From assembly GCA_041745535.1 (NCBI GenBank), contig JBGTIS010000175.1:1-64000 (forward strand): a stretch of 64,000 nt of DNA. Reading direction: 5' to 3'. Under the pieces are notes generated by a model. It saw only the letters and a list, made by a program, of their open reading frames with translations. It searched no databases and was not told the DNA's origin. The position numbers and the translations under genes are program-made. Position 1 is the stretch's first letter. The number at the start of each line of letters is the position of its first letter. This document shows, in pieces, positions 37,998-47,168 of this stretch. The stretch is from JBGTIS01 sp041745535. GTDB lineage: Bacteria; Bacteroidota; Bacteroidia; Cytophagales; Cyclobacteriaceae.

Positions 37998-38954
37998 ATG
38001 AAAGCTACCAAATCGCGCCTCAAATTAATACTCCGATTCATCTTGTTGTATGCCCTGTTTATCGTGTTTTTCATGATTGGGTCCTTGGCTGTTGCAGGTG
38101 TACTACCTGACAATGTAATATCAGAGGCTGGGTGGGTGACTGAGACAAGTGGTCTGCTTATCATAGCACTTGTTAACCTGCTTGTCATCACCGCGTTGAT
38201 CCTGACCTCACGTTGGAACGGATGGAAATTAGCAATCAGCCTGGCATTGGCTTACTATGGAGTAGTTACCTTCCTGACACAGATTGAAACCTGGTATTTC
38301 CTTTCCTCCATCACCGTCAGCTCACAATTGCTCCTGCGTTTGTTTCTGATGGGCATTCCGACGGCTTTCCTGTTTATACCTCTGGCTGTTTGGGTTTTGG
38401 GAAAAGGACGTGCCACTGTGGATGCTTCACCCAATCTTGCGTTGGTCATGCCCGTTCGGCAGTGGATTTGGAAACTGGCTGTGATTGTAGTCGCGTATCT
38501 TGTTTTGTACTGGGGAGCCGGCTATTTCATCGCCTGGCAGAACCCTGCGCTACGTGCTTTCTACAGCCAACCGGGCGAGGCACTCCCCTTCTTTGCACAT
38601 ACGGCCAACACCCTGCGTCATGATCCTTTGCTATTCCTTTTGCAAATCTTTCGTGCGCTGCTGTGGGTACTGTGCGCGCTGCCGGTCATCTACGGCTCAA
38701 AAGTTAACCCCTGGTGGACAGCACTGCTGGTTGGACTGTTTTTCAGTGTACCGCAGAACATAGTACATATCTTAGCTAATCCTTTGATGCCCATCGCCAG
38801 CGTGCGACTGAGCCATATGATAGAGACCGCCTCTTCCACTTTTATTTTTGGTACCATTGTAGTCTGGCTCTTACATCGGGAGCATCATTCCTTGGGTGAT
38901 ATGTTAGGGATCCACAGGGGTCACAAGCGATTACTACAAAACATAAATAATTAA
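37998..38954 (+). CDS. hypothetical eight-helix membrane protein
   Basis: A 318-residue protein with about eight membrane helices (for example residues 12-34, 51-69, 78-95, 112-135 and four more through 290) and short basic cytoplasmic ends. I recognise no family. The coding sequence looks richer in GC (about half by eye in its centre) than its neighbours and stands alone, with a 344-base gap upstream and the glnII terminator downstream, which suggests acquisition by transfer. The helices contain a Trp-rich stretch (WYFLSS, VWVLGKG) but no charged active-site-like motif in the membrane. Confidence 0.7.
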   Translation: MKATKSRLKLILRFILLYALFIVFFMIGSLAVAGVLPDNVISEAGWVTETSGLLIIALVNLLVITALILTSRWNGWKLAISLALAYYGVVTFLTQIETWYFLSSITVSSQLLLRLFLMGIPTAFLFIPLAVWVLGKGRATVDASPNLALVMPVRQWIWKLAVIVVAYLVLYWGAGYFIAWQNPALRAFYSQPGEALPFFAHTANTLRHDPLLFLLQIFRALLWVLCALPVIYGSKVNPWWTALLVGLFFSVPQNIVHILANPLMPIASVRLSHMIETASSTFIFGTIVVWLLHREHHSLGDMLGIHRGHKRLLQNINN

Positions 38955-38974
38955 AATCATGAAAATAAAATAAA

Positions 38975-38997
38975 AAACCCATCGGGATGATGGGTTT
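38975..38997 (-). terminator. bidirectional terminator after glnII
   Basis: AAACCCATC at 38975-38983 pairs with GATGGGTTT at 38989-38997 with a 5-base loop. On the minus strand the arm is followed by a T run, terminating the glutamine synthetase message; it also ends the plus-strand membrane-protein message. Confidence 0.85.
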
Positions 38998-39025
38998 ATT
39001 TTATGTTAAGAAATTAATTATGTGA

Positions 39026-40051
39026 TTAAGCTTCCTGCAAAACCACGCTTTTTACAGTTTTGATAATCCTTCCGGCAACTTTATACGGATCAGCGTTTGA
39101 AGCTGGTCTTCTGTCTTCTAACCATCCTTTCCAGCCATTATCTATAGTGGCAATTGGAATACGAATAGAAGCACCGCGATCGGAAATGCCATAGCTAAAC
39201 TTATCAATAGATTGTGTTTCGTGCTTTCCGGTTAAACGCAAGTGATTGTCGGCACCATATACTTCGATGTGTTCTTTGATAACCGGCACAAATTTTTCAC
39301 AAACTTTATCATATACATCTTTAGAACCAGCCTCTCTCAGTAAAGAGTTAGAGAAATTCGCATGCATGCCGGAGCCATTCCAGTCGGTATCACCCAGGGG
39401 TTTGCAGTGCCAGTTTACAGCTAAACCGTATCGTTCGGCAGTTCTTTCCATCAGGTAACGGGCTACCCAAATCTGATCGCCGGCAGCTTGTGCGCCTTTA
39501 GCGAATATCTGGAATTCCCATTGTCCGGCAGCCACTTCGGCATTTATACCTTCTACATTAAGACCTGCCTCGAGGCATAAATCCAAATGTTCTTCAACAA
39601 TTTCTCTTCCAAAAGCGTTGCTTGCGCCTACCGAGCAATAGTAAGGTCCTTGTGGAGCAGGATCTTCATCAGCAGGAAAACCAAGTGGACGATTTGTTTC
39701 AGGATTCCAAAGAAAATATTCCTGTTCAAAACCAAACCAAAAATCGTCATCCGGATCGTCGATGCGCGCGCGACCATTGGTAACATGCGGGGTTTTGTCT
39801 GCGTTAAGTACTTCTGTCATCACCAGGTAAGCGTTTATCCTTCCCGGATCAGGAAAAATAGCCACTGGTTTTAATAAACAGTCTGAAGCTCCGCCTTCTG
39901 CCTGCTCAGTAGAACTTCCGTCAAACGACCAGATGGGGCAATCTTCTACTTTGCCGCTAAAATCTTCTTTTACAATTTTAGTTTTGCTTCGTAAGCTCTG
40001 AGTAGGTTTATATCCATCTAACCAGATATACTCTAACTTAACTTTTCCCAT
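39026..40051 (-). CDS. glnII: glutamine synthetase, type II (eukaryote-type)
   Basis: ATP-dependent synthesis of glutamine from glutamate and ammonia. The 341-residue protein is GSII rather than the 470-residue GSI or the larger GSIII: the N-terminal beta-grasp domain has LEYIWLDGYKPTQSLRSKT and WSFDGSSTEQAEG, and the catalytic domain has GSGMHANFSN and the C-terminal DRRPASNADPY segment. GSII is not controlled by adenylylation and there is no adenylylation Tyr loop. In Bacteroidota GSIII is the more usual form, so this may be a second or transferred enzyme. Its neighbours are unrelated. Confidence 0.95.
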   Translation of the reverse strand: MGKVKLEYIWLDGYKPTQSLRSKTKIVKEDFSGKVEDCPIWSFDGSSTEQAEGGASDCLLKPVAIFPDPGRINAYLVMTEVLNADKTPHVTNGRARIDDPDDDFWFGFEQEYFLWNPETNRPLGFPADEDPAPQGPYYCSVGASNAFGREIVEEHLDLCLEAGLNVEGINAEVAAGQWEFQIFAKGAQAAGDQIWVARYLMERTAERYGLAVNWHCKPLGDTDWNGSGMHANFSNSLLREAGSKDVYDKVCEKFVPVIKEHIEVYGADNHLRLTGKHETQSIDKFSYGISDRGASIRIPIATIDNGWKGWLEDRRPASNADPYKVAGRIIKTVKSVVLQEA

Positions 40052-40367
40052 TTTTATACTTTTTAGGTGTTTTTTAATAAATTTTTATTGCGAAGATAAT
40101 ATATTTTGGTTAGTTCGATATATTATGATAGAAAAATTTGACAAAATTGCAATAATCCAAAATTTTATTTTTATTTTTGTAGATTCATTGAAAATTTTCA
40201 AAATATCATATAATAATTTTTAATTTTTTTTAAAACATTTATTTTTCTATTTCATTCTCTCCTAAGCAAAAACTAATATTCTGTTCCGCAAGTATTTTGC
40301 TTTTCGTTTTAAACCTTTTGTTCTTAACCCTATCTAAAGCTTAAAACAATTTAAGAACAAAAAATTA
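40052..40367. other. 316-base divergent promoter region
   Basis: Non-coding stretch between glnII (minus) and the helical T9SS protein (plus). It is very AT-rich (for example 40130-40250). I searched by eye for TAnnTTTG pairs and for the -24/-12 sigma-54 motif before glnII and found no convincing match; CGAAGATA at 40091 is a one-mismatch -7 element for glnII but has no partner. Confidence 0.4.
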
Positions 40368-41243
40368 ATGAATATGAATAATATGTTTTTTAAAATCAGG
40401 ATAACAGTAAGCTTTGTTTTGCTTACGCTGTTCACGTCTTTTTCTTTGTGGGCGAATAATTTACAAAAAGAAGCAACTCCAGGCAGCGCGATCAGAGATT
40501 ATATAATGAAAAATGTGATGCCGGTAATTAGGGAAGAGCGTAATCAACTGGATGAAAAACTTTCCGCGCACGAACAGGAGGTAATTGAAACGGCCCGTAA
40601 GCAGTTAAAAGATTTACGGGAAGAAAACCGCGCCTCTAGGCGTGGTGTACGTGGAGCGGGAAGACCGCTAACCGACGAACAGCGGGAAGCTTTGAAATTA
40701 GGAGCCGAGAAAAGAAAAGAAATTTTAACTCCGGTAAAAGCCATAGCCGATGCGCGCCTATCCGATATGCAGGAAATAAATGCCAGGCTGGAAAGTAAAA
40801 AAGAAGCGTGGAAGCAGGATATCAAAGTACTTCGGGAACAAAATCAGAACGAAGATAATCGGCGGCACAAACGGTTGGACAAGGGCAGGAGGGGCATGGA
40901 ACACCACGATGTGTTCGGCCGCTGGAACAACCCGGTAAACTTTCTGTTAATGGATCCGAATCAGCCTGTCAGGCCGCACCGTCCACAGGGTTCACCTGGC
41001 GCTACCGTATTTCCAAACCCGGCTACCCATGAGGTTACATTGAAGTACAATACCGAACATGCTGGTGAAGTTAGGATACAGGTGCTGGATGAAGGGGGCG
41101 ATATCGTTCATCAGAAAGAAACGCGAGAAAGCGGCGGGAATCATTCCTATACCCTCAATGTGTCGGATTGGAAACCGGGTTTGTATTATTATAAAATTCA
41201 AACAGGGGAGCAGGAAATTACCAAAAGATTCAGGGTGGAGTAA
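40368..41243 (+). CDS. helical (Spy/CpxP-like) protein with T9SS sorting domain
   Basis: A 291-residue exported protein. A signal peptide ends near SLWAN (about 30). Residues 40-175 are highly charged and helical, with a LTDEQREALKLGAEKRKEI segment reminiscent of LTxxQ-type Spy/CpxP periplasmic chaperones. The C-terminal 80 residues are a T9SS type A sorting domain (VFPNPATHEVTL, then beta strands ending with the GLYYYKIQTGEQEITKRF pattern), so the protein should be exported across the outer membrane. Homology to Spy is not proved; the similarity is in composition and motif only. It stands alone and is followed by a strong terminator. Confidence 0.75.
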   Translation: MNMNNMFFKIRITVSFVLLTLFTSFSLWANNLQKEATPGSAIRDYIMKNVMPVIREERNQLDEKLSAHEQEVIETARKQLKDLREENRASRRGVRGAGRPLTDEQREALKLGAEKRKEILTPVKAIADARLSDMQEINARLESKKEAWKQDIKVLREQNQNEDNRRHKRLDKGRRGMEHHDVFGRWNNPVNFLLMDPNQPVRPHRPQGSPGATVFPNPATHEVTLKYNTEHAGEVRIQVLDEGGDIVHQKETRESGGNHSYTLNVSDWKPGLYYYKIQTGEQEITKRFRVE

Positions 41244-41337
41244 ACTATCATTTTAAGCCTAGTCGCTACCCGACGCAGGATGATTAGTACCTGCTATCCT
41301 TTTTCTGATAAAGTAACGGGCAATGGAAGTATGAATG

Positions 41338-41369
41338 AAAAACAGATTAAGCTTTCTTAATCTGTTTTT
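41338..41369 (+). terminator. strong intrinsic terminator
   Basis: Perfect 14-bp stem: AAAAACAGATTAAG at 41338-41351 pairs with CTTAATCTGTTTTT at 41356-41369 across a 4-base loop. It is followed by further T (CTTTTT). It ends the transcript of the helical T9SS protein before bamA. Confidence 0.9.
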
Positions 41370-41488
41370 CTTTTTAATCAATAATTTTATATTATAATAA
41401 GCGTTAAAGGTGGAATGAATCAGCTATCCTTCTTAAATACATTCCAACCATTTTACCTTTATTGTCATCTTTAAGAAAAAGAACAGTT

Positions 41489-44035
41489 ATGATTTGGTAT
41501 ATGCGGCTGTGGGCCGTGCTTTATATTTTTTTAATTTCCGGTGTATGTTTCAGTCAGGATATTTCCAGACCCGAACCTGATTCCGTTACCGCCAACTTTT
41601 CCGGCGCCCCGCCACAGGATTATTATATTGCCGGAATCCGGTTGTTAGGGGCTCATGCTATTGACAGCACGCAATTGCTAATGCTCTCGGGTTTATCAGT
41701 CGGGGATATGATCAGGGTATCTGGTCCTGATATCAGCCAGGCCATTAAAAAAATATGGAAACAGGGAATTGTAAGTGATGTGTCCATCTCAGTTGAAAAA
41801 ATCAGCAAAAAACAGATATGGCTCGTGGTTTCCATTCAGGAACTTCCGCGCATCTATCGGGTTGAATGGTCAGGTTTAAAAGATGCGGCAGAAAACACAC
41901 TGAATGATCAGCTCAACCTGATAAAGGGTAAAATTATCTCTAAAGCGGATATAAAGCGAATTTCTACTTTTGTTAAAAAGTATTACGCTGACAAAGGTTA
42001 TTTTAAAGTACAGGTGGATGTGCGGCAAACTGAAGATCAGTTTCTGGATGGGTATGTGCACCTTAATATTCAAGTAGATAGGGGCAAAAAAGTAAAGGTA
42101 GGGGAGATTCATTTTATGGGGAATGAACAGTTTACTGATCAGAAGCTTAAAAAGCAATTGGAAAGCACCTACGGGTCCTCTATTTTGAAATTTTTCCTTC
42201 CATCCCGTTTTATTCCTGCCGATTTTGAAAAAGATAAGCAAAGCCTGGTGGCCTTCTACCAGCGTGCGGGTTACCGCGATGCTGCCATTACCAGTGACAG
42301 CATTGCATTTAATCCTGACAAAAACAAACTGGAAATCTGGATTACTGTAAAAGAGGGCGAGCCTTACTATTTCAGAAATATTGAATGGGAGGGAAATTAT
42401 GTGTATGCCGATGAAACCTTGAACCAGATACTGGATATTGAAAAAGGGGAGCTATTTAATCCAGAAAAGCTGCATCAGAATTTACGCTACAACCCGGATC
42501 ATGCCGATGTAAGCAGTTTGTACCTGGATCATGGTTATTTGTTCTTTACAGTAGATGTGGCCGAAACCGGTGTGGTACACGATTCGGTAGACATTGCCCT
42601 ACGGATTTACGAAGGCGAACAGGCAAAAGTAGGTAAAGTAACTTTACAGGGAAACCGGATTACCAAAGATCAGGTAGTGTTGCGCGAATTACGCACGCTG
42701 CCCGGTGAAACTTTCAGTCGCGAAAAGCTGATCCGTAGCCAGCGGGAAATCGCGCAACTAGGATTTTTTGATCCTGATCAAATTGGGGTAACACCAATAC
42801 CGGATGCAGAAAAAAGTACGGTTGATTTGGTATACAGTGTAGTGGAAAATCCTAACGACAGGATAAACCTTTCCGGTGGCTGGGGTGGCGGACTGGGTTT
42901 TGTGGGAACGTTGGGTTTTAATATCAATAACTTTTCAATAAAAGATGTGCTGAAACCCAGGCGGTGGAAACCGTTTCCGGTAGGCGATGGGCAAAAATTT
43001 TCGGTAATGTTTCAGGCAAACGGGAAAAATTTCCAGAGTTATTCGCTGGTTTTTTCTGAACCCTGGCTGGGTGGTAAAAACCCCAATCAGTTATCCACCA
43101 GTATTTCACATGCCATCAGAAGAAAAAATTTTACCAATACCACCACTGCGGATGGTGTAGACGAAACCACCCAGGGCACCTTACAATTGAGCAGTGCCAC
43201 CACCACCTTTGCCAGAAGGTTAAACTGGCCTGATGATTATTTTACCCTGAGCCATGCGTTATCCTATTCCCTGTATGAACTCACCGATTACAACGACGAA
43301 TTAGGATTCAGCACCGGCACTACCAATAGTTTTATTTTTAATACCACCCTGGCCCGCAACAATCTGGATCATCCGGTTTATCCGAAACAAGGGTCTACGG
43401 TATCGTTGAGTGGAAGCTTTACACCCCCTTATTCTCTGTTCAATAATAAGAATTATCATGGTTTAGAAGCCGAGGAACAGTACAAATGGGCTGAATACCA
43501 CAAATGGATGTTAGATGCCAGAAAGTATATCAAAATCAAAGGAAACCTGGTATTAGAAGGTAGGGCGCATCTGGGGTATATCGGCACCTATACCAACAGG
43601 AAAGGGGTAGGACCCTTCGAACGCTTTTATCTGGGAGGAAATGGTTTTGGCGGTCAGAGTTTTTTGTTGGGAAGCGATTTGATCGGCTTGCGGGGATACG
43701 ATGACAATGCGATTGTGCCGAGCGACACTGACAGTAACATTGACGGGGGAGTAGCTTATAATAAGTTTTCATTAGAACTCCGGCATCCGGTATTGATGAA
43801 ACCGGCAGCTACCTTGTATTTGCTGGGCTTTGCCGAAGCGGGCAATACCTGGAATAAGCCTTCACAATTCAGTTTTAAAAATTTATACAGATCCGCAGGT
43901 TTTGGTGTAAGGGCCTTTCTTCCCGCATTTGGTTTACTGGGTGTGGACTGGGGATATGGTTTCGATACCCTGCCAGGTGCAACCAAACCCAGCGGCTGGA
44001 ACTTCCAGTTTACCATTGGCACGCAGATCCGGTAA
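41489..44035 (+). CDS. bamA: outer-membrane protein assembly factor BamA
   Basis: Omp85-family protein, 848 residues, that folds beta-barrel proteins into the outer membrane. The TTG at 41462 would add 9 residues; the ATG at 41489 begins directly with the signal peptide (to about GVCFSQ, residue 23), so I prefer it. About five POTRA domains follow (strands such as VEWSGLKDA, GKKVKVGEIHFMGN, YYFRNIEWEGN, KVGKVTLQGN), then the 16-strand barrel, with PGSTVSLSG-like and GLRGYDDN elements, the latter the family's lid-loop region. The C-terminus ends in FTIGTQIR, with arginine last rather than the aromatic residue common elsewhere. Confidence 0.93.
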   Translation: MIWYMRLWAVLYIFLISGVCFSQDISRPEPDSVTANFSGAPPQDYYIAGIRLLGAHAIDSTQLLMLSGLSVGDMIRVSGPDISQAIKKIWKQGIVSDVSISVEKISKKQIWLVVSIQELPRIYRVEWSGLKDAAENTLNDQLNLIKGKIISKADIKRISTFVKKYYADKGYFKVQVDVRQTEDQFLDGYVHLNIQVDRGKKVKVGEIHFMGNEQFTDQKLKKQLESTYGSSILKFFLPSRFIPADFEKDKQSLVAFYQRAGYRDAAITSDSIAFNPDKNKLEIWITVKEGEPYYFRNIEWEGNYVYADETLNQILDIEKGELFNPEKLHQNLRYNPDHADVSSLYLDHGYLFFTVDVAETGVVHDSVDIALRIYEGEQAKVGKVTLQGNRITKDQVVLRELRTLPGETFSREKLIRSQREIAQLGFFDPDQIGVTPIPDAEKSTVDLVYSVVENPNDRINLSGGWGGGLGFVGTLGFNINNFSIKDVLKPRRWKPFPVGDGQKFSVMFQANGKNFQSYSLVFSEPWLGGKNPNQLSTSISHAIRRKNFTNTTTADGVDETTQGTLQLSSATTTFARRLNWPDDYFTLSHALSYSLYELTDYNDELGFSTGTTNSFIFNTTLARNNLDHPVYPKQGSTVSLSGSFTPPYSLFNNKNYHGLEAEEQYKWAEYHKWMLDARKYIKIKGNLVLEGRAHLGYIGTYTNRKGVGPFERFYLGGNGFGGQSFLLGSDLIGLRGYDDNAIVPSDTDSNIDGGVAYNKFSLELRHPVLMKPAATLYLLGFAEAGNTWNKPSQFSFKNLYRSAGFGVRAFLPAFGLLGVDWGYGFDTLPGATKPSGWNFQFTIGTQIR

Positions 44036-44140
44036 ATTACTGGTTAAACACTCTTTTTGATGATTTGATTTTTTTGATTGTAAATCATGTTAATTGCCAC
44101 AATTTTATTAGTTTGCCCAATCAATCCAATCTGATTTGTC

Positions 44141-45541
44141 ATGAGCAACACTAATAAGAAATCACGTCGTAATTTTATAAAACACATAGCTGGCAGCGCT
44201 TTGATTTCCGGGGCTACACCTGGTATTTTATTAGGAAATCCAAACCGCCATTCACTTTCCCTTCTCCAGCCTGGCCGTAAATTTAATGCCAATGAAAACA
44301 TACAGATAGTGGTAATTGGTATGGGGATTCAGGGTTTCGCAAACGCGCAAAATGCTGTGAATGTACCCGGAGTAAAATTGATCGGTGCCTGCGACCTGTA
44401 TCAGGGTAGGTTAGACCATACCAGGGAAGTGTATGGCAACGATATTTTTACCACCAAAAGCTACCAGGAGGTGCTGGATCGCGATGATGTTGATGCAGTA
44501 TTTATCGCCACTACCGATCATTGGCACGATAAAATTTCGATAGCGGCTATGGAAAAGGGCAAAGCTGTGTATTGTGAAAAGCCCATGGTACACCATTTAG
44601 AAGAAGGTCAGGCCGTGATTGATACCCAAAAAAAAACCGGTGCGGTGTTCCAGGTAGGCAGCCAGCGGGTAAGTTCTATTGTGTACGAAAAAGCAAAAGA
44701 ACTTTTTGACGCAGGCGAGCTAGGGCAACTTGTATTGGCTGAAATCTGGTACGACCGCCACTCCGCATTAGGGGCCTGGCAGTATTCTATTCCTCCCGAT
44801 GCCTCTAAAGCTACCATCGACTGGAAAACTTTTTTAGGCGATGCGCCTGAAGTGCCCTTTGATCCGGTACGGTTTTTCCGGTGGCGCAATTACCAGGCCT
44901 ACGGAACCGGGGTAGCCGGCGATTTATTCGTGCACCTGTTTTCAGGATTGCATTTGATTACCAGTTCCCTGGGTCCAACCCGGATTTATGGAACGGGCGG
45001 ACTGCGATTCTGGAAAGATGGTCGGGATGTGCCCGATGTGGTGCTGGGTAGTTACGATTATCCGGAAACCACAGCGCATCCTGCGTTTAATGTGCAGATG
45101 CGGGTTAATTTTGTAGATGGTTCCGGTGGCGGCTCACAGATACGGCTGGTTGGCTCTGATGGCGTACTTGTTATTGGCGGCAATTCGGTAAAGCTTCAAA
45201 AAAGTAAATTGCCGGAAGCTCCTGGCTATGGTGGCTGGGATTCGTACAATACCTTTACGGAAGCCACGCAACAGGCTTTTGAAAAGCAATATATGGAAAG
45301 ATATGGTCATGTTCAGCCCCAAACGCGTGAACCAGAGGAATTGGAATATACAGTTCCCAATGGCTATAATGAACACTATGAACACATCAGCAACTTCTTT
45401 GAGGCTGTTAAAAATGGAAAACCTGTAATCGAGGATGCCTCTTTTGGGTTGCGGGCTGCCGGTCCGGCATTGGCTACCAATAAAAGCTATTTCGAAAATC
45501 GCATCATCAACTGGGATCCTGAAAAAATGAAAGTTACCTGA
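44141..45541 (+). CDS. Tat-exported Gfo/Idh/MocA-family oxidoreductase
   Basis: A 466-residue NAD(P)-dependent oxidoreductase of the Gfo/Idh/MocA family. The N-terminus carries a Tat signal (SRRNFIKHIAG, twin arginine followed by a weakly hydrophobic stretch), so the enzyme is folded before export to the periplasm. The Rossmann fold begins at VVIGMGIQGFANAQ, and the cofactor-site motif EKPMVHH near 147-153 contains the conserved Lys. Such exported members in Bacteroidota often act on sugars or on glycans. The substrate is not evident. The downstream gene is a small lipoprotein, 112 bases away. Confidence 0.9.
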   Translation: MSNTNKKSRRNFIKHIAGSALISGATPGILLGNPNRHSLSLLQPGRKFNANENIQIVVIGMGIQGFANAQNAVNVPGVKLIGACDLYQGRLDHTREVYGNDIFTTKSYQEVLDRDDVDAVFIATTDHWHDKISIAAMEKGKAVYCEKPMVHHLEEGQAVIDTQKKTGAVFQVGSQRVSSIVYEKAKELFDAGELGQLVLAEIWYDRHSALGAWQYSIPPDASKATIDWKTFLGDAPEVPFDPVRFFRWRNYQAYGTGVAGDLFVHLFSGLHLITSSLGPTRIYGTGGLRFWKDGRDVPDVVLGSYDYPETTAHPAFNVQMRVNFVDGSGGGSQIRLVGSDGVLVIGGNSVKLQKSKLPEAPGYGGWDSYNTFTEATQQAFEKQYMERYGHVQPQTREPEELEYTVPNGYNEHYEHISNFFEAVKNGKPVIEDASFGLRAAGPALATNKSYFENRIINWDPEKMKVT

Positions 45542-45586
45542 AACTAAATTCCAAAAGCTGAATAAATAATCTTTTTTGCTATAGAA

Positions 45587-45625
45587 ATGAGGGTTTACCC
45601 CTAGATAATTATAGGGTAACCTCTA
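45587..45625 (+). other. imperfect inverted repeat between oxidoreductase and lipoprotein genes
   Basis: GAGGGTTTACCC at 45589-45600 pairs with GGGTAACCTC at 45614-45623 with a two-base bulge and a 13-base loop. It lacks a proper T run, so it is a weak terminator at best; it may be a protein-binding or RNA structure element. Confidence 0.4.
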
Positions 45626-45680
45626 TTGGTATGTATGGTTTACCTGTTTATTTTTGAAGGCGACCAACCAACACCTCATC

Positions 45681-46058
45681 ATGAAAATTGATCCTTTTTT
45701 ATTTGTCTGTTCATTTTTTTTTGGAACCGGCTGCACTTTTGAAAATTCTCCTTCAGCAATTTTAGGTACCTGGTATACAGGAAGTAATCAAACCATTACC
45801 ACCATCTTCAGCAGCGATAACACCTACCACATGGATGCGGATGGCGATGGCGTGATGGAGATTAATGGTATTTACTCGGTGTTGGGCGAAATGGTAGCCT
45901 TATCCGATGTGAAAGAGGCGTTTGGTTGCGCGCGGCAATCTATTGGAATTTATAAGTTTAAAATTTCGGAAAATACCCTTACGCTGGAACCCGTTGAAGA
46001 GGCTTGCGACAACAGAAAAATTATTGCCAGTAACTGGATAAAAAACGCGAATAATTAA
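45681..46058 (+). CDS. small lipocalin-like lipoprotein
   Basis: A 125-residue protein from the ATG at 45681 (the frame is open from a TTG at 45654). Signal then lipobox GTGC with Cys at about 17. The mature protein begins with the pattern ILGTWYTGSNQT, seen in lipocalin-like domains of Bacteroidota, and continues in short beta strands with two further Cys (FGCARQ and EEACDN) that may form a disulphide. The ligand is unknown. It is convergent with nuoK. Confidence 0.7.
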   Translation: MKIDPFLFVCSFFFGTGCTFENSPSAILGTWYTGSNQTITTIFSSDNTYHMDADGDGVMEINGIYSVLGEMVALSDVKEAFGCARQSIGIYKFKISENTLTLEPVEEACDNRKIIASNWIKNANN

Positions 46059-46095
46059 TCTGTTTTTCTTTCGCTAAAGAAGCATAAAGAACATT

Positions 46096-46401
46096 TTATC
46101 CTTTTAGTTCATTTACCTCATCCAGGTCAGAGGTTTGGTAATACTGGTAAACCTGAAGAATAATAGCCATCGCCACGGCTACTTCAGCGGCAGCTACAAT
46201 CATCACAAATAAAGTGAAAACCTGACCCTGTACCAGCGATGGATCGTACTGGCTGAAAGCAATCAGGTTGATATTGGCTGCGTTAAATATTAATTCTATT
46301 CCCATTAGAATTACGATGCCATTCTTCTTGGTTAGAACTACCACAATACCCACACACAATAAAAACGCGCTAAGAATTAAAAAATGGTAGATTGGTATCA
46401 T
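46096..46401 (-). CDS. nuoK: NADH-quinone oxidoreductase subunit K
   Basis: A 101-residue membrane subunit of complex I with three helices. Conserved glutamates in the membrane are present: Glu in MGIELIFNAANIN and Glu in AAAEVAVAMAI, which are needed for proton pumping. No other nuo gene is in the window; neighbours are an outer-membrane protein and a small lipoprotein, so this is a detached copy. It could be the functional nuoK of a scattered operon or an extra copy. Confidence 0.93.
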   Translation of the reverse strand: MIPIYHFLILSAFLLCVGIVVVLTKKNGIVILMGIELIFNAANINLIAFSQYDPSLVQGQVFTLFVMIVAAAEVAVAMAIILQVYQYYQTSDLDEVNELKG

Positions 46402-46419
46402 AGAAGAAAGCTATCCTAG

Positions 46420-47085
46420 TTAATCGAAATATCCAAGTTTAATGGTGAAATTTCCACAAAGATTACTCAATTCACCGTTGGTGATGCCACGCGTATGCGA
46501 TCCGGTTACCATTCGCCATCCCAGGCCAACGCCCATCCTGATAAAGCGTACCACATTCACTTCGGCGTATGCCGTTGGTTCCAGCACAAAAACACTGCTT
46601 TTTGCCAACGAGGAACCCTTTTCCGGCTTTTGTTCCACGGTGCCGCCACCTACCAGTATATTAAACGAACTGTGGACCAACTGATCAGAATTTAAGGTGT
46701 ATTCCAGCATAAACCCTCCGTAACTGAGGTCATAACTTAAAAATACATTTTCCGGAACCTGGTTGTCGGGTACCACTTTATCGTTATTTTCAACCGCGAT
46801 GTTGTTGCCAATCAGGCCAAATCCTCCGCCACCAATAAGCAAGTGTTTGTTTACATACCAGCCGCCGTATCCGCCCATTAAAAAAGCAAAGTTACTTTTA
46901 ATGCTGGAAAACTTTAAGGTAGTAGCACCGTAAAAGCCAGAATGATTGATGGTAAGTATTTCTGAAAGCGTTTTCTGTCCTTCATCCTCGTCCTGTGCCC
47001 ATACTGGCTGCGCGCAAAATCCCGTCAAAACTAGTAAAAGAATGGTTATCCTTTGATTGTAAAATCCCATTAAATAATTTTTCAT
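46420..47085 (-). CDS. hypothetical outer-membrane beta-barrel protein
   Basis: A 221-residue protein with a signal peptide (about MKNYLM...VWAQ, to residue 31). The mature protein is rich in alternating hydrophobic residues and aromatic/Gly patterns (GYGGWYVNKHLLIGGGGFGLIG) typical of small outer-membrane barrels. I know of no function. It precedes nuoK by 18 bases on the same strand, so they may share a transcript, which would be unexpected for a respiratory subunit. Confidence 0.7.
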   Translation of the reverse strand: MKNYLMGFYNQRITILLLVLTGFCAQPVWAQDEDEGQKTLSEILTINHSGFYGATTLKFSSIKSNFAFLMGGYGGWYVNKHLLIGGGGFGLIGNNIAVENNDKVVPDNQVPENVFLSYDLSYGGFMLEYTLNSDQLVHSSFNILVGGGTVEQKPEKGSSLAKSSVFVLEPTAYAEVNVVRFIRMGVGLGWRMVTGSHTRGITNGELSNLCGNFTIKLGYFD

Positions 47086-47168
47086 TTGTTTAGTTTCATA
47101 AAATGATAAGTAACCGCGGGTTGAACTACACAGTTATAAGGATATAAATATCAGAATCCAAAAAATGT

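Noticed and set aside
40052..40140. Sigma-54 promoter before glnII
   Set aside because: No TGGCAC-N5-TTGC match on the minus strand.
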